A DNA stretch of 64,000 bases from Viola odorata (lineage: Eukaryota > Streptophyta > Magnoliopsida > Malpighiales > Violaceae), in assembly GCA_963691705.1 (NCBI GenBank), contig OY829537.1, positions 53,420,304-53,484,303 on the forward strand, written 5' to 3'. Of the stretch, positions 21,456 through 33,479 are shown piece by piece; position 1 is the first letter of the stretch; each line of letters starts with the position of its first letter. Below the pieces are notes generated by a model. The model did not search any database. It was not told the origin of the DNA and worked only from the letters and a program-made list of their open reading frames with translations. The position numbers and the translations under genes were made by a program.

Positions 21456-23327
21456 ATGGCCTCAGAGTCAGATCCGGCGCTGTCCCAAACTTCCAACATC
21501 TCATACAACACCCGCAGACGACTGTTTGCCTTCGCTACCTCTGATGCCTCCACCCCAGTGCAGGACGTCACTGCGGGAGAATCAAATTTTCCTCCTGGGC
21601 CAAGTTAGGAAGAAATTACATTCCAGATTTGCTCTCTCTTTTCTCATGTGACAGGAACCAGTCGTCTTACCCCCCAAGCAGGGAGATGCATGATGGGTGA
21701 AGCAGACAACCCTTTCGCAAATTCAATAGCAGCTCTCCAAGCTCAATTGGATCAGTTGACAGAGATGGCTGCTGGATTTACTCCTCATGCCTCGAGACCT
21801 GGTGTGTCCTCCCAAGTAGTTTTCACTCCGTCCATTGTCAATGAACAACCATTATCGCCTCGACAATCCAGAGGACTCCCGTCCTCCTTACCATTTTCAT
21901 TGGCCCCCATCAGCGTCCTGCCGTTCGCGCGTGGACCTGCGGAACATTCTGGACAATACAGGGGAGGAATCTCTATCCCTGAAATAGCTCGCCGATGTGA
22001 TGAGTACAGAGAACATTGGGATGATCGACGGGGGGATATATTGAAAGAGCCATCTCCTAGATACAGTGAAAGATCTAGCAGCAGAGGTCGACGAGCTCGA
22101 ACTCCAAGAAGCCACAGCCGATCTCCCAGGCGGCATCAGGAATATGACCCTCAGAATCGCAGATATGACGTTGAAATTCCACACCCGCACCAGCCTCGTG
22201 GAGTCCCTGATATTAACGTTGGCCATCCGTTCAGTTACCGTGTCAGGCACCATAGAGTTCACCGACATGTGAAACTCCCAGCAGAATCATATGATGGCAC
22301 GAAAGATCCCATTTCTCACCTCAATAAGGTGAAAGATTTTGTGCAATTCCAAACGCGCAGTGACGCAGCATTGTGTCAGATCTTCGTAATGACGCTGTCA
22401 GGCGTGGCACGTCTCTGGTTCGAGGGACTCCCGGCCGGATCTATTGATAATTTTTCTCAACTGGAAGAAAAATTTAAAAGTCGGTTTAGCACGGCTATTC
22501 CTATCAGGAAGTCAGCAGCTACACTGTTCGATATCCATCGAAGACCGCAGGAATCATTGAACGACTTTTTAGGTCGATTTGATCTTGAAATGTCCCTAAC
22601 GCCAGGGGTCACTATTGATTTTGCGGTTGAGGCCCTAAAACGCAACTGCCGATACGGAAAATTGAGAGACACGCTAACGGTGGACCCACCGATGACCCTG
22701 GATGCGCTGAGGCTGAAAGCGCATAATTATGCGAGAATGGAAGAGGAGGAAAATAGAGAATGGATCCGAGACATGCCAGCGGACCCATATGTGGCCCCTA
22801 ATGCCCCGCATAACAGCGCCCCTGACGTACGACCCACTGATGATCAGGGGCAACGAAAGGAGCATACTGTCAAGACCTCTAACCGGCAGGGACCTGGAGG
22901 GTCCCCCTCTCGAAACCAAGCGGATCCGCCAAAAGGCCGGATATATGATCTTGACCTTCCATCTCTTATACTCCCACGGGCTGAAATCCTAGCGATAGTC
23001 CAACAGCGAAATCTGCCTATTAGATATCCGGCTCCTGTGAAGCCAGGAATGATCATGGGAGGAAGGGAAAACGCATATTGCAAGTTCCACAAGGTCAAGG
23101 GACATTCGACAGATGTATGCAGAGAACTGAAATTGGCCATAGAGCGATTGGTCGATGAGGGCTACCTAGGAGAATTTGCCACCAAGGCAAGAGAAGAGGC
23201 CAGGAACAACCCAACGGGAATGAAACTGATCAGAGGCAAGCGCCTTCACGCGCCATGGGGGCTAACGCAATCCCCCTTGGACAAAATAGAGAAGCTCTCG
23301 TTGTCCATAGCGATCAGATGCCTATGA
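21456..23327 (+). pseudogene. Element D gag (Tat-type), one early stop
   Basis: ATG at 21456. A TAG at 21606-21608 is the only stop before 23327. The N-terminal part is Ser/Thr-rich, an Arg/Ser-rich segment runs at about 22060-22140, and the capsid core begins SYDGTKDPISHLNKVKDF (about 22290). A CHHC zinc knuckle, CKFHKVKGHSTDVC (C-x2-H-x4-H-x4-C), is at about 23080-23121. Near 23220 the frame shifts relative to B, where gag runs on into protease without a break. Gag forms the particle and binds the RNA. Confidence 0.9.
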
Positions 23328-23953
23328 TTAATATTATTGCCGGGGGAACACCCTACTTCAAGGAGGCCATACCACAAACGCCCAGTCCTGGGGAAAAGCG
23401 CAAGCGAGAAAGCGCCCAGGTAAAAATTGAGGCGATAAACGCCTTAGATAGAATGATATTGTCCTTCTCAGAAGAAGACGAAAAGGGTATTGTTTTCCCA
23501 CACAACGACGCGTTGGTAGTCACACCTGTCATAGGAAGTCACGGGGTGAGAAGAACCCTTGTTTACAACGGGAGCGCAGTAAATCTATTTTCGCTGGAAG
23601 CATATAACTTGATGAAACGCCCTGATGGGGAGCTAGCGCCATGCGCGAGGCCAATTATCGGGATTGATGGCGTACCGATACCGGTAGCCGGAATAACATC
23701 CTTGCCAGTATACTTCCGAGAAGACACATCCAAGCGCTCAGAAGAGCTATTATTCCTGGTTGTAGACCTAACATTACCATACAACGCTATACTGGGATAA
23801 CCGTTCCTCAATCGTTTTAGGGTAGCGATATCCCAAAAACACCTACGAATGAAATACCCCTCGTGGGACGGAGTGGTCTCAATCAAAGAAGACCAGAAAC
23901 TGGCAGCCGAATGTTATTTGCTCATGACTTAGAGGAGTTGCGACCGCTACGTT
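23255..23953 (+). pseudogene. Element D protease, active-site Asp lost
   Basis: Begins after the gag frameshift with a linker shared with B (MINIIAGGTPY, then SFSEEDEKG). The retropepsin triad is YNGS at about 23567-23578, where B has DNGS, so the Asp is Tyr. Stops occur at 23798 (TAA where B has an Arg codon) and at about 23931 (TAG in place of a Gln codon). Confidence 0.85.
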
Positions 23954-23956
23954 TGC

Positions 23957-25339
23957 ATGGCAAACGACCCTTTTGACGATAAAGAAGAAAAACGCACTCA
24001 GCCGTTAGATCAGATGATGTCAATACCTATCGCTGAGGACAATGAGGCGAATCTCTTGGTCAGTGAGAAACTGAGCCCTGAAGAGAGCGTGCAGCTAACC
24101 CGACTATTAAGAAAATACAAGGGAGAATTCGCATGGAAACCAGCGGACATGCCTGGAATCTCGCGAGAGGTCGTAGAGCATCGTCTAAACGTCAGCCCTG
24201 AGGCCAAACCTATTCAGCAGAAACGACGCGCCTTTTCATCAGAAAAGGTGGCGCCTATCGAGAAGGAGTTACTAAAGCTCATGGACGCGGGGTTCATTCG
24301 AGAAGTTCAGTACCCAACTTGGCTGGCTAACCCGGTGCTAGTTCCAAAGCCTAACGGAGATTGGCGCATGTGCATTGATTTCACTAACCTAAATAATGCT
24401 TGTCCCAAAGATTGCTATCCCCTTCCTCAAATTGACCAGCTGGTCGACCAAACCACGGGGTACGCTTATTTAAGCTCTCTGGATTCCAACTCCGGATATC
24501 ACCAAATCCCAATGGCTGCAGAAGACGAAGAGAAAACTGCCTTCATCACCCCTAGGGCCACATATTGCTACACCGCAATGCCGTTTGGGCTGAAGAATGT
24601 CGGGGCAACGTTTCAGCACATGGCAAATAAGATTTTCGAAAAATAAATAGGGAAAAACGTAGAGGCCTACGTGGACGATATCCTGATTAAAAGTCGAAGC
24701 TTCGGAGACCATCTGGCCGATTTGGAAGAAGTTTTCAATGTAATGAAAAAATACAAAATGAAGCTGAACCCACGAAAGTGCATGTTCGCGTTCCAAACAG
24801 GAAAATTCTTGGGCTACGTGGTTAGCCGAAAGGGTATTCAGCCCAACCCTTCAAAGGTAAAGGCCATTCAGGACATGATATCCCCGCGAACCGTCAAGGA
24901 AATACAAAAGCTCACTGGCCGCATCATCGCGTTAGGACGGTTTATATCTAAGCAAGGAGAGAGATGCCTCCCCTTTTTCAAGGTCATTCGAAACAAGGCC
25001 CCATTCGGATGGACAGAGGAATGTGAAAACGCGTTCGCAGGACTGAAAGCCTACTTGTCATCCGATCTAGTGCTAACGAGGCCTGAGTTCGGTGATGAGC
25101 TATACCTATACCTGGGAGTAGCTGACGAAGTAGTCAGTGCCATCCTCGTACGAAGTGAAGGGCATGTACATCGCCCTGTATTTTTCGTGAGTCACATATT
25201 AAAAGACGGGGAGCTACGATACGCCCGCATCGAGAAGATAGCGCTTGCTCTAATACAGGCAACGCGAAAGATGGACCGATATTTCCAAGCCCACCCCGTT
25301 ACCGTTCTAACTGATCAGTCGCTGAGAATTTTTTTTTAG
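23957..25339 (+). pseudogene. Element D reverse transcriptase and RNase H
   Basis: All three RT catalytic Asps are visible: SSLDSNSGY (motif A, about 24475-24502) and YVDD (about 24669). The primer-grip and thumb regions follow, then gypsy RNase H from LPFFKVI (24967) with LYLYLGVADE and LTDQSL. A TAA at 24643-24645 replaces a Gln codon. A T-run at about 25329-25338 shifts the frame beside a stop. Both breaks leave otherwise well conserved coding sequence. Confidence 0.9.
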
Positions 25340-25361
25340 AAAGCCTGAGTCCTCAGGGAGA

Positions 25362-27308
25362 ATGTTGATTTGGGCAATCGAGCTCGAACAATACGGGCTG
25401 CAATACAAAGCCAGGCCGGCAATAAAAGCCCAGGCGTTAGCTGACTTCATAGCGGAGTGCACATTCACCAAGGAGGTGTTGGAAAAACTGTCAGAGGAAG
25501 AATCAGAACACTCATGCCTACCGTTCCCGGAAACGCACGCAGACTCATGGGTTATCAACGTGGACGACGCAAAAAATCAAGAGCTAGCAGGAGCAGGCGT
25601 TTTCCTGGTGGGGCCAAACGGCATAGAAATGCGATATGCCATTAGAATCCTGCAGCCGTTATCCAACAACGCCGCTGAATATGAAGCGCTGCTGGCAGGA
25701 CTCAGAATTGGAAACACCTTCTCCGTTGAAGCCTCTACCGAGACGGAAGAGCAATACGGCTTACGCCTAAAGATTCGAGGAGACTCTAAATTGATAATGG
25801 ATCAAGTCCTAGGAAACTCCCAAGCCCGAGAACCCGTCATGATTCAATACTTGGCCAAAGTAAAGCGTGAGCTGTCGGAGATGCAGAAAAAAGGCACACG
25901 GGTCATCTTCGAGCACATCCCCAGAGAAAGTAACGAAGAGGCTGATAGCCTCGCCAAGATGGCAGCCAACGCAGACGCCTCCATACCCAGCGAGGTACAT
26001 TACAAGGAACTATCCATACCCTCTTTCATGGAGGAGCAAGCATCGTTGTGTGTGGAAGAAATAGAAAGTGACTGGAGGATCCTAGTGGTAGAGTATCTAA
26101 AGCATGATAGGCTACCAGATGAAATTGCGGAAAGGAGGAAAATCCTAAAATGGGCGGCGCGATGTACATATTACAATGGAGAGTTAATACGGAGGTGCTT
26201 CTCCCACCCAGCTGCTAAATGCATAACGGAACAAGAAGGCCTGCATGTGCTAAGAGAAATTCACGAAGGGATATGCGGCATGCACATCGCAAGCGATACT
26301 CTAGCAGCTCAAGTCTTTCGGTCGGGATTCTATTGGCCCACCATACGAAGAGATTGCCATAACTTCGTGAAAACCTGTCAGAAATGTCAGGAATACGCTA
26401 AGATCCCTCAAAAACCGGCCACGCCAATCTCAGAAATAATTGCTCCATGCCCGTTTGCCAAATGGGGCATTGACATATTAGGCCCGTTTCCAATGGCTAG
26501 ATCTCAGCTAAAATTCGTGGTCGTGGCAGTAGACTACTTCACAAAATGGGCCGAAGCCGAGGCGTTAGCCACCATCACCATTGAAAAAATTTGGCATTTT
26601 TTCAAACACCAAGTCATTATGCGATTCGGGGTTCCGCGCATACTGATTAGCGATAATGGAGCACAGTTCACAAGTCAATTCTTCAGGGATCAGTGTGCGG
26701 AATTCCAGATCGAACAAAGGTTCTCTTCCGTAGCACACCCCCAAACCAATGGCCAAGCAGAAGTAACCAACCGCAGCATCCTTAGTGGCATCAAAAGAAA
26801 CCTGGAAGGTTCCAAAAAGAAATGGCCAGACGAATTGCCATACGTACTATGGGCCTATCACATGACTGTTAAGACCAGCACTGGAGAGACCCCGTTTGCG
26901 TTAGCATTCGGAACCGAAGCTGTCACACCGGTTGAGATCGGAATGATGAGCCTTAGGGTGGCTCATTTCAGAGAAGAAAATAACGAGGAAAGGTTACGTG
27001 CTAACCTTGACGCCCTACCAGAAACACATGAGGAAACATTGCTGAAAACTCTACACTACAAAAGAAAAATGGCGCAATACCACAGCCGGCAAGTGAGAGA
27101 GCGATTGCTCAAAGTTGGAGACTTAGTGCTCAGAGATAGACGAGCGGCAGGGCAACGCATGGGCAAACTTAGTCCAAACTGGGACGGACCGTATCGCGTC
27201 ACCCGTATTGTGGGAAGAGGAGCTTACCACTTGGAAACGCTCGATGGAATGCCCCTACAGAACTCGTGGAATATAGCCCGGCTGAAGCTATACCACACCA
27301 GGAACTAG
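25362..27308 (+). CDS. Element D second RNase H and integrase, open
   Basis: A 648-codon open frame. It begins in the end of gypsy RNase H and the connection, then shows an archaeal-type RNase H (VINVDDAKNQELAG at about 25548, NAAEYEALLAGL, GDSKLIMDQV, ESNEEADSLAK), the dual RNase H layout typical of Tat/Ogre elements. Integrase follows with its zinc finger (CQKCQEYAK at about 26380) and the DDE residues in GIDILGPF, ISDNGAQF and QAEVTNR. The C-terminal part has the GDLVLR and NWDGPYRV motifs. Integrase looks intact, but it depends on a broken upstream polyprotein. Confidence 0.9.
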   Translation: MLIWAIELEQYGLQYKARPAIKAQALADFIAECTFTKEVLEKLSEEESEHSCLPFPETHADSWVINVDDAKNQELAGAGVFLVGPNGIEMRYAIRILQPLSNNAAEYEALLAGLRIGNTFSVEASTETEEQYGLRLKIRGDSKLIMDQVLGNSQAREPVMIQYLAKVKRELSEMQKKGTRVIFEHIPRESNEEADSLAKMAANADASIPSEVHYKELSIPSFMEEQASLCVEEIESDWRILVVEYLKHDRLPDEIAERRKILKWAARCTYYNGELIRRCFSHPAAKCITEQEGLHVLREIHEGICGMHIASDTLAAQVFRSGFYWPTIRRDCHNFVKTCQKCQEYAKIPQKPATPISEIIAPCPFAKWGIDILGPFPMARSQLKFVVVAVDYFTKWAEAEALATITIEKIWHFFKHQVIMRFGVPRILISDNGAQFTSQFFRDQCAEFQIEQRFSSVAHPQTNGQAEVTNRSILSGIKRNLEGSKKKWPDELPYVLWAYHMTVKTSTGETPFALAFGTEAVTPVEIGMMSLRVAHFREENNEERLRANLDALPETHEETLLKTLHYKRKMAQYHSRQVRERLLKVGDLVLRDRRAAGQRMGKLSPNWDGPYRVTRIVGRGAYHLETLDGMPLQNSWNIARLKLYHTRN

Positions 27309-27404
27309 CTCACCCTATCTGGTAACATCAATACTATTCTAACAAGATATATCTTTCTGTGTGTTTGTTGTTGAATAAAATGCAGATAGTGAAGCATGCC
27401 AGGA

Positions 27405-27818
27405 GTGAAAATCATATCCTTGTGATGGCTGGTCCTGATCAGACAGCTCACTAAGACGAGGCACACCCTGGCATGGCTAAGCATTGGGAGTGAGAATCCT
27501 ATCCTTATGGTAACCGTGCTCACATAGACGGCCCATTAAGACGAGGCACGACCTCAAACGCTCCCGGGAGTGAAAATCCTATCCTTGTGGCAACCGTGCT
27601 CATATAGATGGCCCATTAAGATGAGGCACGATCCCAAGGAGAGACCAACTCCGTCCTGGAAGTGAAAATCCTATCCTTGTGGCAACCGTGCTCACATAGA
27701 CGGCCCATTGAGACGAGGCACGTTCCAGGAACGCGAGGTTTCAATGCTTAGGAGTGAAAATCCTATCCTTGCGATGGCTGGTCCTGATCAGACAGCTCGC
27801 TAAGATGAGGCACTCCAT
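27405..27818 (+). repeat. Five imperfect tandem units after integrase
   Basis: Units of about 80-92 bp start near 27405, 27491, 27570, 27661 and 27753. Each contains a version of AGTGAAAATCCTATCCTTGTG and a block ending in AGACGAGGCAC. The first and last share a TGGTCCTGATCAGACAGCTC core, and the middle three share CAACCGTGCTCACATAGACGG (with changes), giving an a-b-b-b-a order. The position in the 3' untranslated region fits known Tat/Ogre tandem subrepeats. Confidence 0.9.
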
Positions 27819-28282
27819 AAGCCAATCTCCGGCGGAAGAAAGGAGGGGACACTCCAGCTAGAAATTGAGCGGTCGATACCCGACAAAGTAAGGCCGGAAA
27901 GACATCCCTACTGCAGCAACAACATCGCAGCAGGCCTAACGGGGCAAGAAAGCTCCCCTGACAACAAAGGGTGATTTGAATCTGAGCAATGCTGAGTCAT
28001 TCTTGGAAATGCTATCGGAAAGCAACAATAAGGCCATCGAAAAGGCAGCTGAGGAACCTGAATGAAGTTCATATGAGAGCAAAGTGGGCATATCTATAGA
28101 GGCACGGCAGCAAATGCCACGGACGAATAATTGCGCAAGCAGTATTATGAAACAGAGCAGACAAAGAAGTTCCATTCAAAAGGGGTAGCCCAACCAAGGC
28201 AAAAAGTGATATCGTTAACGTTACAAAACAAGGAATGGCTCGTCGGCCGCAAAAATCAGAATTTATCTATAAAAAAAAAAAA
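27819..28282 (+). other. Element D spacer, no gene seen
   Basis: Between the tandem array and the end of antisense gene alpha. A T-rich end on the minus strand (28270-28282) lies just after alpha's stop and may be part of its 3' region. No ORF looks real. Confidence 0.5.
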
Positions 28283-30515
28283 CTAAGGAGCGGGTGGTGC
28301 GTTGACTCCTCCTTGCTGCCTCGATTTCCATAAATAGAAGCTGTCATCAGTAATAGTGGAGACCCTCCTATCAAAATACGCAGCCAACTCATCAATACGG
28401 AGTTTTTCTATCCCATGATGATGCATCAACGCCTCCGACATGAGCCCTCCGCCTTCCCTCAAGTACCATTGATTCTTCTCAACGTTTAAAGCCAGATCGG
28501 CAGTCAGGTCGGCATTCCTCTGCCTCTCCTGGCGCAACTCATTCTCCTCACGAGAAAGGCGTTCGGTCAGAATCCGTTTCTCCTCCTCCAAAATATGCTT
28601 GACAGCCTCCAGCTCTTGCTTGACAGTCGTCACTTCCTGACGGGCAGACTCTGTTTCTTGATTGGCAATGTTAAGCGCGTCCACAAAACTCTGACGCTCA
28701 TTCTGCAACCTGGTCACCTCCCCCTGCCCGTTTGCGGCAATCCTAGCATTCTCCTCATCCAGGTAATGGAGGTGACAGAAAAAAGAAAGCGCTTGTGAGC
28801 GAAGAAAGTTTATACGCTCCTGCTCACTCCTAGCCGCAAAGGCATCCCTCTCCCTTGGAAGAGACATAATCTCGGCTACCAGGTAAGAGGTAGACGCGAG
28901 AATGGAATCATGATCAGTCCCGGCAGGAAATTGCAGAATGTTGTCCCTGAAGGAACGCAAACCAATATGATGAGTGGGCATGAGGGGAGGATTATAAGTA
29001 GAAGCACCGGCTATCAAAGCAGGGGCTGGGCCACCTCTCGCGATACTGGGAGGAGACATCGGAACAAAAAACAGAGCGGCAGGAGAAGAGGGTCGACTGC
29101 CGGAACCTCCCGCGTTGGGCACTAGGGACCCATCTCCACCAAGTGCTTCAAGGTTAAGGGCACTTGAGTTATAGCTTGTCGCGGTGGAGGAATCACCTAA
29201 AATGTGAGGATTACCACCGAAATCAATACCCTGCGATTGCTCGGCAGGAAGGCCACCACCCTCAGAGACGTTCAAAGGAGGATTCGCAGCAGAAGAGGTA
29301 GGGTTGTGCTGAAGCTCATAGCGGGCCTTCTTCTGACGCTCTCGAAGGACCTCGGCAATAGACATATCACCCGCAGAGGTTGACTGAGCAGAAACAGTGG
29401 AAGCCTCCTAGAAAACGCAGTGCAAGCATACCTGGGTGACTGTGGAAACCAGAGGTATCGCGGTAGGAATGGGATCAACTGTCGCCTCCGAAGAAACAAC
29501 GGTGTGAAGGGAAACGGGTTGCGTGGCGCGTGTTTTACTCACTCTCTTCTTCCTTGCGACAGGGGTGCGAGGAGGTGGCGATGAGGTAGTACCCATAGCG
29601 GTAGCAATGCCTTCCTCTTCCGCAGCGGCAGCAGCAGCAGCAGCCCTGGTGGCAGCGGCAGCTTTCTTCCTTTGTTCCTGTTTCCTCTTCCTCCGGAAAT
29701 ACTCGGGCTCCCAACCAGGCGGAGGCACTGCACAGTTAAAGAAACGTTAGCGTTAGTACCTCTTGGCAGCACAAAAGGAAAAAGGGCAAACGCTCACCCT
29801 TTTTGCACGGTTCCATTTCCAGACCATTAGCCACTTTTCGGGCATCAACACTGAAATCTAGTTGAAGTAGCGTCTTCAACCAGCCATCTTCTGGATCAGA
29901 AAGGGGTTTCCGATGGCCCCAAGCTCCATCTTTAATTTTCTTATTGAAGCCGGCCCTCCATAACGGCTCGGGCAAATCAATAATAAAAAATTCCTCTTTC
30001 CCATGAGGAACAGAAGACTCGATACCCATAAGCTTCCAGGTAAAGGGCTTCAATGAGCCATCTTCATAATGAGGGGATATTGATATCACCCCCTTACGAG
30101 AATACAACTGGAAAATGTCATGAAGCAGGGCCAGAGTGGGAGACTCGATTCCCTTGAAACGGCACAGTGCGGCAAAGGCACTGACAACGCAAATCGCGTT
30201 AGGGCTCAATTGAGCCGGAGCCAAATCAGAATCAGCCAATAACAACTCAACAAGCGGGTCAAGAGGAAGACAAAACCCATGGTCAAATAACTTAGCATAT
30301 AATATTCTACTGTTACCGGGCAGAACGCTGTTCAGACGAAGTGATTCGGAAGCAGCGCGCACGAGATATTCTCTGGGAAATCGCGCATTACACGCGGCAA
30401 GCCTACGATTAACTAAAGGCAGAGTATAGAGAGAAGTAGGGGTAATGCTGATTTTTTCTTCTCCGACGGACCCTTGAGGATCCTCCTCATCGGAAGATCT
30501 CTTAGTCTTAGCCAT
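28283..30515 (-). pseudogene. Antisense gene alpha of element D (gypsy-type transposon domain, coiled coil)
   Basis: ATG at 30515 (MAKTKRSSDEED). Exon 1 runs to 29798. A 70-nt intron follows (29797-29728; donor AGG/GTGAGC, branch site TACTAAC, acceptor TGTGCAG), and splicing keeps the frame. Exon 2 runs to the stop at 28283. Exon 1 resembles the Pfam family called 'putative gypsy type transposon' (LPLDPLVELLL..LAPAQLSPNA). Exon 2 starts with a basic Arg/Lys block and Ala runs, then a Ser/Pro/Gly-rich part, then a coiled coil (about 28800-28480) and a conserved end. A single TAG at 29408-29410 is the only break. Function unknown; nuclear entry is a guess from the basic block. Confidence 0.75.
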
Positions 30516-30680
30516 AACCAATAAAGGAGAAGTGACGAGCAAAGAAAGGGTGTGTACCTTCGCAAAGAGAACACCAGGAGTCTCAGACCAAAAAGAAGAG
30601 AGCGACGCGAGTTGTTTGTCCAGAAAGCAGCAGCGTGCGAGAGAGGAGATTAAAAAAGAAAAAGGAGGAAGGAAAAACAT

Positions 30681-30689
30681 TATATATAA
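30681..30689 (-). promoter_or_regulatory. TATA box of antisense gene alpha
   Basis: The minus strand reads GTTATATATAATG, about 165 bases before the ATG. A CCAAT box in reverse (CTGATTGG) lies about 25 bases further upstream (near 30705-30712). Confidence 0.6.
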
Positions 30690-31145
30690 CACGGAAAGGG
30701 CGTGACCAATCAGCGGGGGACGCATGGCAAAGCAGCGCGTCGGGAAATAAGGCTGACGAAATGCTTCGGTGATTCACGTCTCCCTAGGAGACGCTTGCTT
30801 CAAACGCCTCTTCATAGAAAGACGCGTGTCCTTTTCCATCATTGCTTTTCAGATCGCATTAAATGGAGGGACTGCAGCATTTAAATGGCCTAAAAAGCAG
30901 CGCTGGCTTAGCCAAACGGCACGGCAACACAAAGAAGATAATGAAGAGATGGCGGTAGCATCACAATGATTCACGCGAATGCGATAAAGGTCATATAGCG
31001 TCAGCATTATTACAAGAGGAATAATGACAAATGGTTTTTGGAAAAAATAATAATAAAAGCAGACAACAATAAGAATAACAAGGGAGGGTCCAGAAACCCG
31101 TTGTGACACTTCTCCAAAAGCAAAGCGGCGCCCCTATCTTTGGCG

Positions 31146-33260
31146 TTAGCCCTTTTCCCCTTCTGAGACAGAAGAACCAATCCCACCTTTGCTAACCTCA
31201 TCCATCACGGCAGAAATATAGTCAGCAACCTGGGCAGGGTCAGAAGAGTTACCCTTGAAACGGGTTGCAAATCCAGAAGTAAAGACTTCCAGGATTTTCT
31301 TCTTCCACCATTCCTCCTTTAATGATGTCCTGGCGGATTCCTCGTCTCGAGAAGACATCTCTTCGCGAAGAAGGAGATTTTTCTTCCTCTCCAACGCTAA
31401 CTCTGCCTCCAGAACCTCCACCTTTGCTTTCCCGACAGACCTCTCTCTGTTTAATTCCTTTTACGACTCATCGCAAAGACGCGTTAGCAACCCCATTTGC
31501 TCCACCGCTTTCTCAAGATGCACTTGCTTAACGCACAGCGCGTTGGAAAAATTGCGTGATTCGCTGTCATGAATCTCGAACAGATAGTTCAGGTGACGGA
31601 AGAAATCTAGAGAATCATTCATCATATGGCGAAGACGAGCCGGTGGAGGAAGCTGAAGAAACTCTTCCTTCTCCTTCTAGGAGCCCAGCATCTCTCCTAT
31701 CAAAGGTGCAGTAAACTCATCTCTGGAAAAAGGTTGGGGAACCCCGACAGCACGAAGACCATCAAAGCAGAATCCCTTCAGGCCCATAGGATAGGAGGGG
31801 GTCTCGGTAGGACTGCCATAAGAAAGATTGATTGACGGAGCGGGAGAGGAATTCCCGGAAAAAAATTCCGTGATAGGAGAAAAGAACAGTTGAGGAAGGA
31901 CTTTAGGCGGTAGCCCAGCAGTCAAATCCGTAGTAGAAGGCGTAGCAACTACGTCAGGAATGCAATGAGAAATTGGAGAATCGTGAGCGTCAACTGTAGG
32001 AAGAGGACACGTTGTCGAGGGAACCTTCACCTCGGCAGAACACGTAGCAGCCAACGCCTCAGTAACTCCCACCGGTTGGGAGACACTCGTCCCAACCAAA
32101 ACGGCAGAGATAGGAGCAGTCGTTGCATCCACAGAAGAAGCCCCGGTGGCCTGCTCACCCGTGGTAAATTGAAGTTTTTTTCGACGCAAGGAAGAGGCAT
32201 GGCAAAGGTCCGACTCGACATCCACATCCTCATCATCACTAGCAATCACCGTCCTTGCGGCTGGGCTGGAGTCCGTCCTCTTGCGACGCTCCGGGAGCTA
32301 ATTTTCCACAAACCGAGAAACTCGGCCAGAGCTAACGGGCCTTCGCCCTCCCCGGGCAACGGTCTTGGTTCTTCTCCTCGGGGGATGAGCGCTACCCTGA
32401 TTAGAGCCATCAGCAGGGGGGAAGCTGGTAAAGTTTGAAGTGGCGTAACATTCAAAGGAGCGCCAGCGTCACCTGGGAATTAACCGTTAGCCTCCTATAA
32501 CAAAAGAAGCGCGCAAAGACAAAGGCAAAGAAAATACGAAAAGAGGCAGACTCATCCATAGCACACTCCTCCAGAGGTTTGAACAAGGCAAAGCTACGGA
32601 TGCGATAGTGAGCACCTTCATCTAACAGAGCGTTAGCTTGCTACAACTCAGTCCTGGTCAATATCGAGGGATTCGACCAAATGGGGCCTATCAGCTCCTG
32701 GTTGAAATTAATACGCCACAAACGTGACGGTAGCTCCAGAACAAAGAAACTGTTTTTCAAATCAGCTACACCCTTCTTAAACCGTGAAAACGCTGCCAGA
32801 ACGACTGCACGAGTGCGTCATTCCACCGAGGAGTAATTTCAATTAAACAATTATGGCAATTCATACTAAAGAATTTGCGAAATAAATTGAGAGATGGGGT
32901 AGAAATGTTCTTCAACTCGCAAGCGCGAAGAAAAGCATAAACCGCACACCAGGAGGAGGGAGTTATCTGGGCAGGATTAAGGTTATACTCCCGCAGCAGC
33001 GTTAGTATCGATTCATGAACAGGAAAGCGGAAACTGTAAAGGAACATCTTAAAGTAAAAAAGCCTACTGTAACCCCACGCCGGATTATGGAGCCGCATAT
33101 CACTTCCAGGGATAAAGGGCTCATACCCGGGAGGAAAAGTAATACCGTGTTCCTCCAGCTCGGCTTTCAGAACCACATCGCATGTAAAAATACTAGGTGA
33201 TTGCGCGACCTCTGGATCCATGGGTTTCCAGATAACCTGGCGAGGTCTATTTCTAGCCAT
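31146..33260 (-). pseudogene. Antisense gene beta of element D, paralogue of alpha, broken
   Basis: ATG at 33260 (MARNRPRQV). The N-terminal domain follows the alpha plan: a FRFPVHESILTLL..LNPAQITPSS core at about 33030-32960, then LELPSRLWR (about 32735). The frame shifts near 32780, a TAG lies near 32640, and the intron donor at the alpha-equivalent position (about 32560) seems altered. After it come a linker, an acidic stretch (SDDEDVDVESD at about 32240), a Ser/Thr/Pro-rich part (open 32249-31677) and a coiled coil with an E-W-W-K-K-K landmark (about 31310). Element B has the same gene, split by F. Function unknown. Confidence 0.7.
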
Positions 33261-33479
33261 AACAAACCAGCAAAAAGGAAATCGGAGAAGGATTGAATTG
33301 GTACCTTGAAAGGGGAAAGTTACAGAGGAGTCGGCGGACGACGACGGACGGCCGGTAAGATATTCGGGGAAGAAGACGAAGGAAGATAAGAGAAAAAATT
33401 CGAAGCAAGGGCAAAAGTTCTGAAAAAAGAAAAATGGCCCCTCTTAAAGGATTAAAACGCCACCGCATTAATTAAGCCA

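Noticed and set aside
29386..29410. A 24-nt segment in alpha beginning GTATGC and ending TAG, looking like a second intron
   Set aside because: Too short for plant splicing. The frame stays open on both sides, so a single stop codon (TAG at 29408-29410) explains it better.
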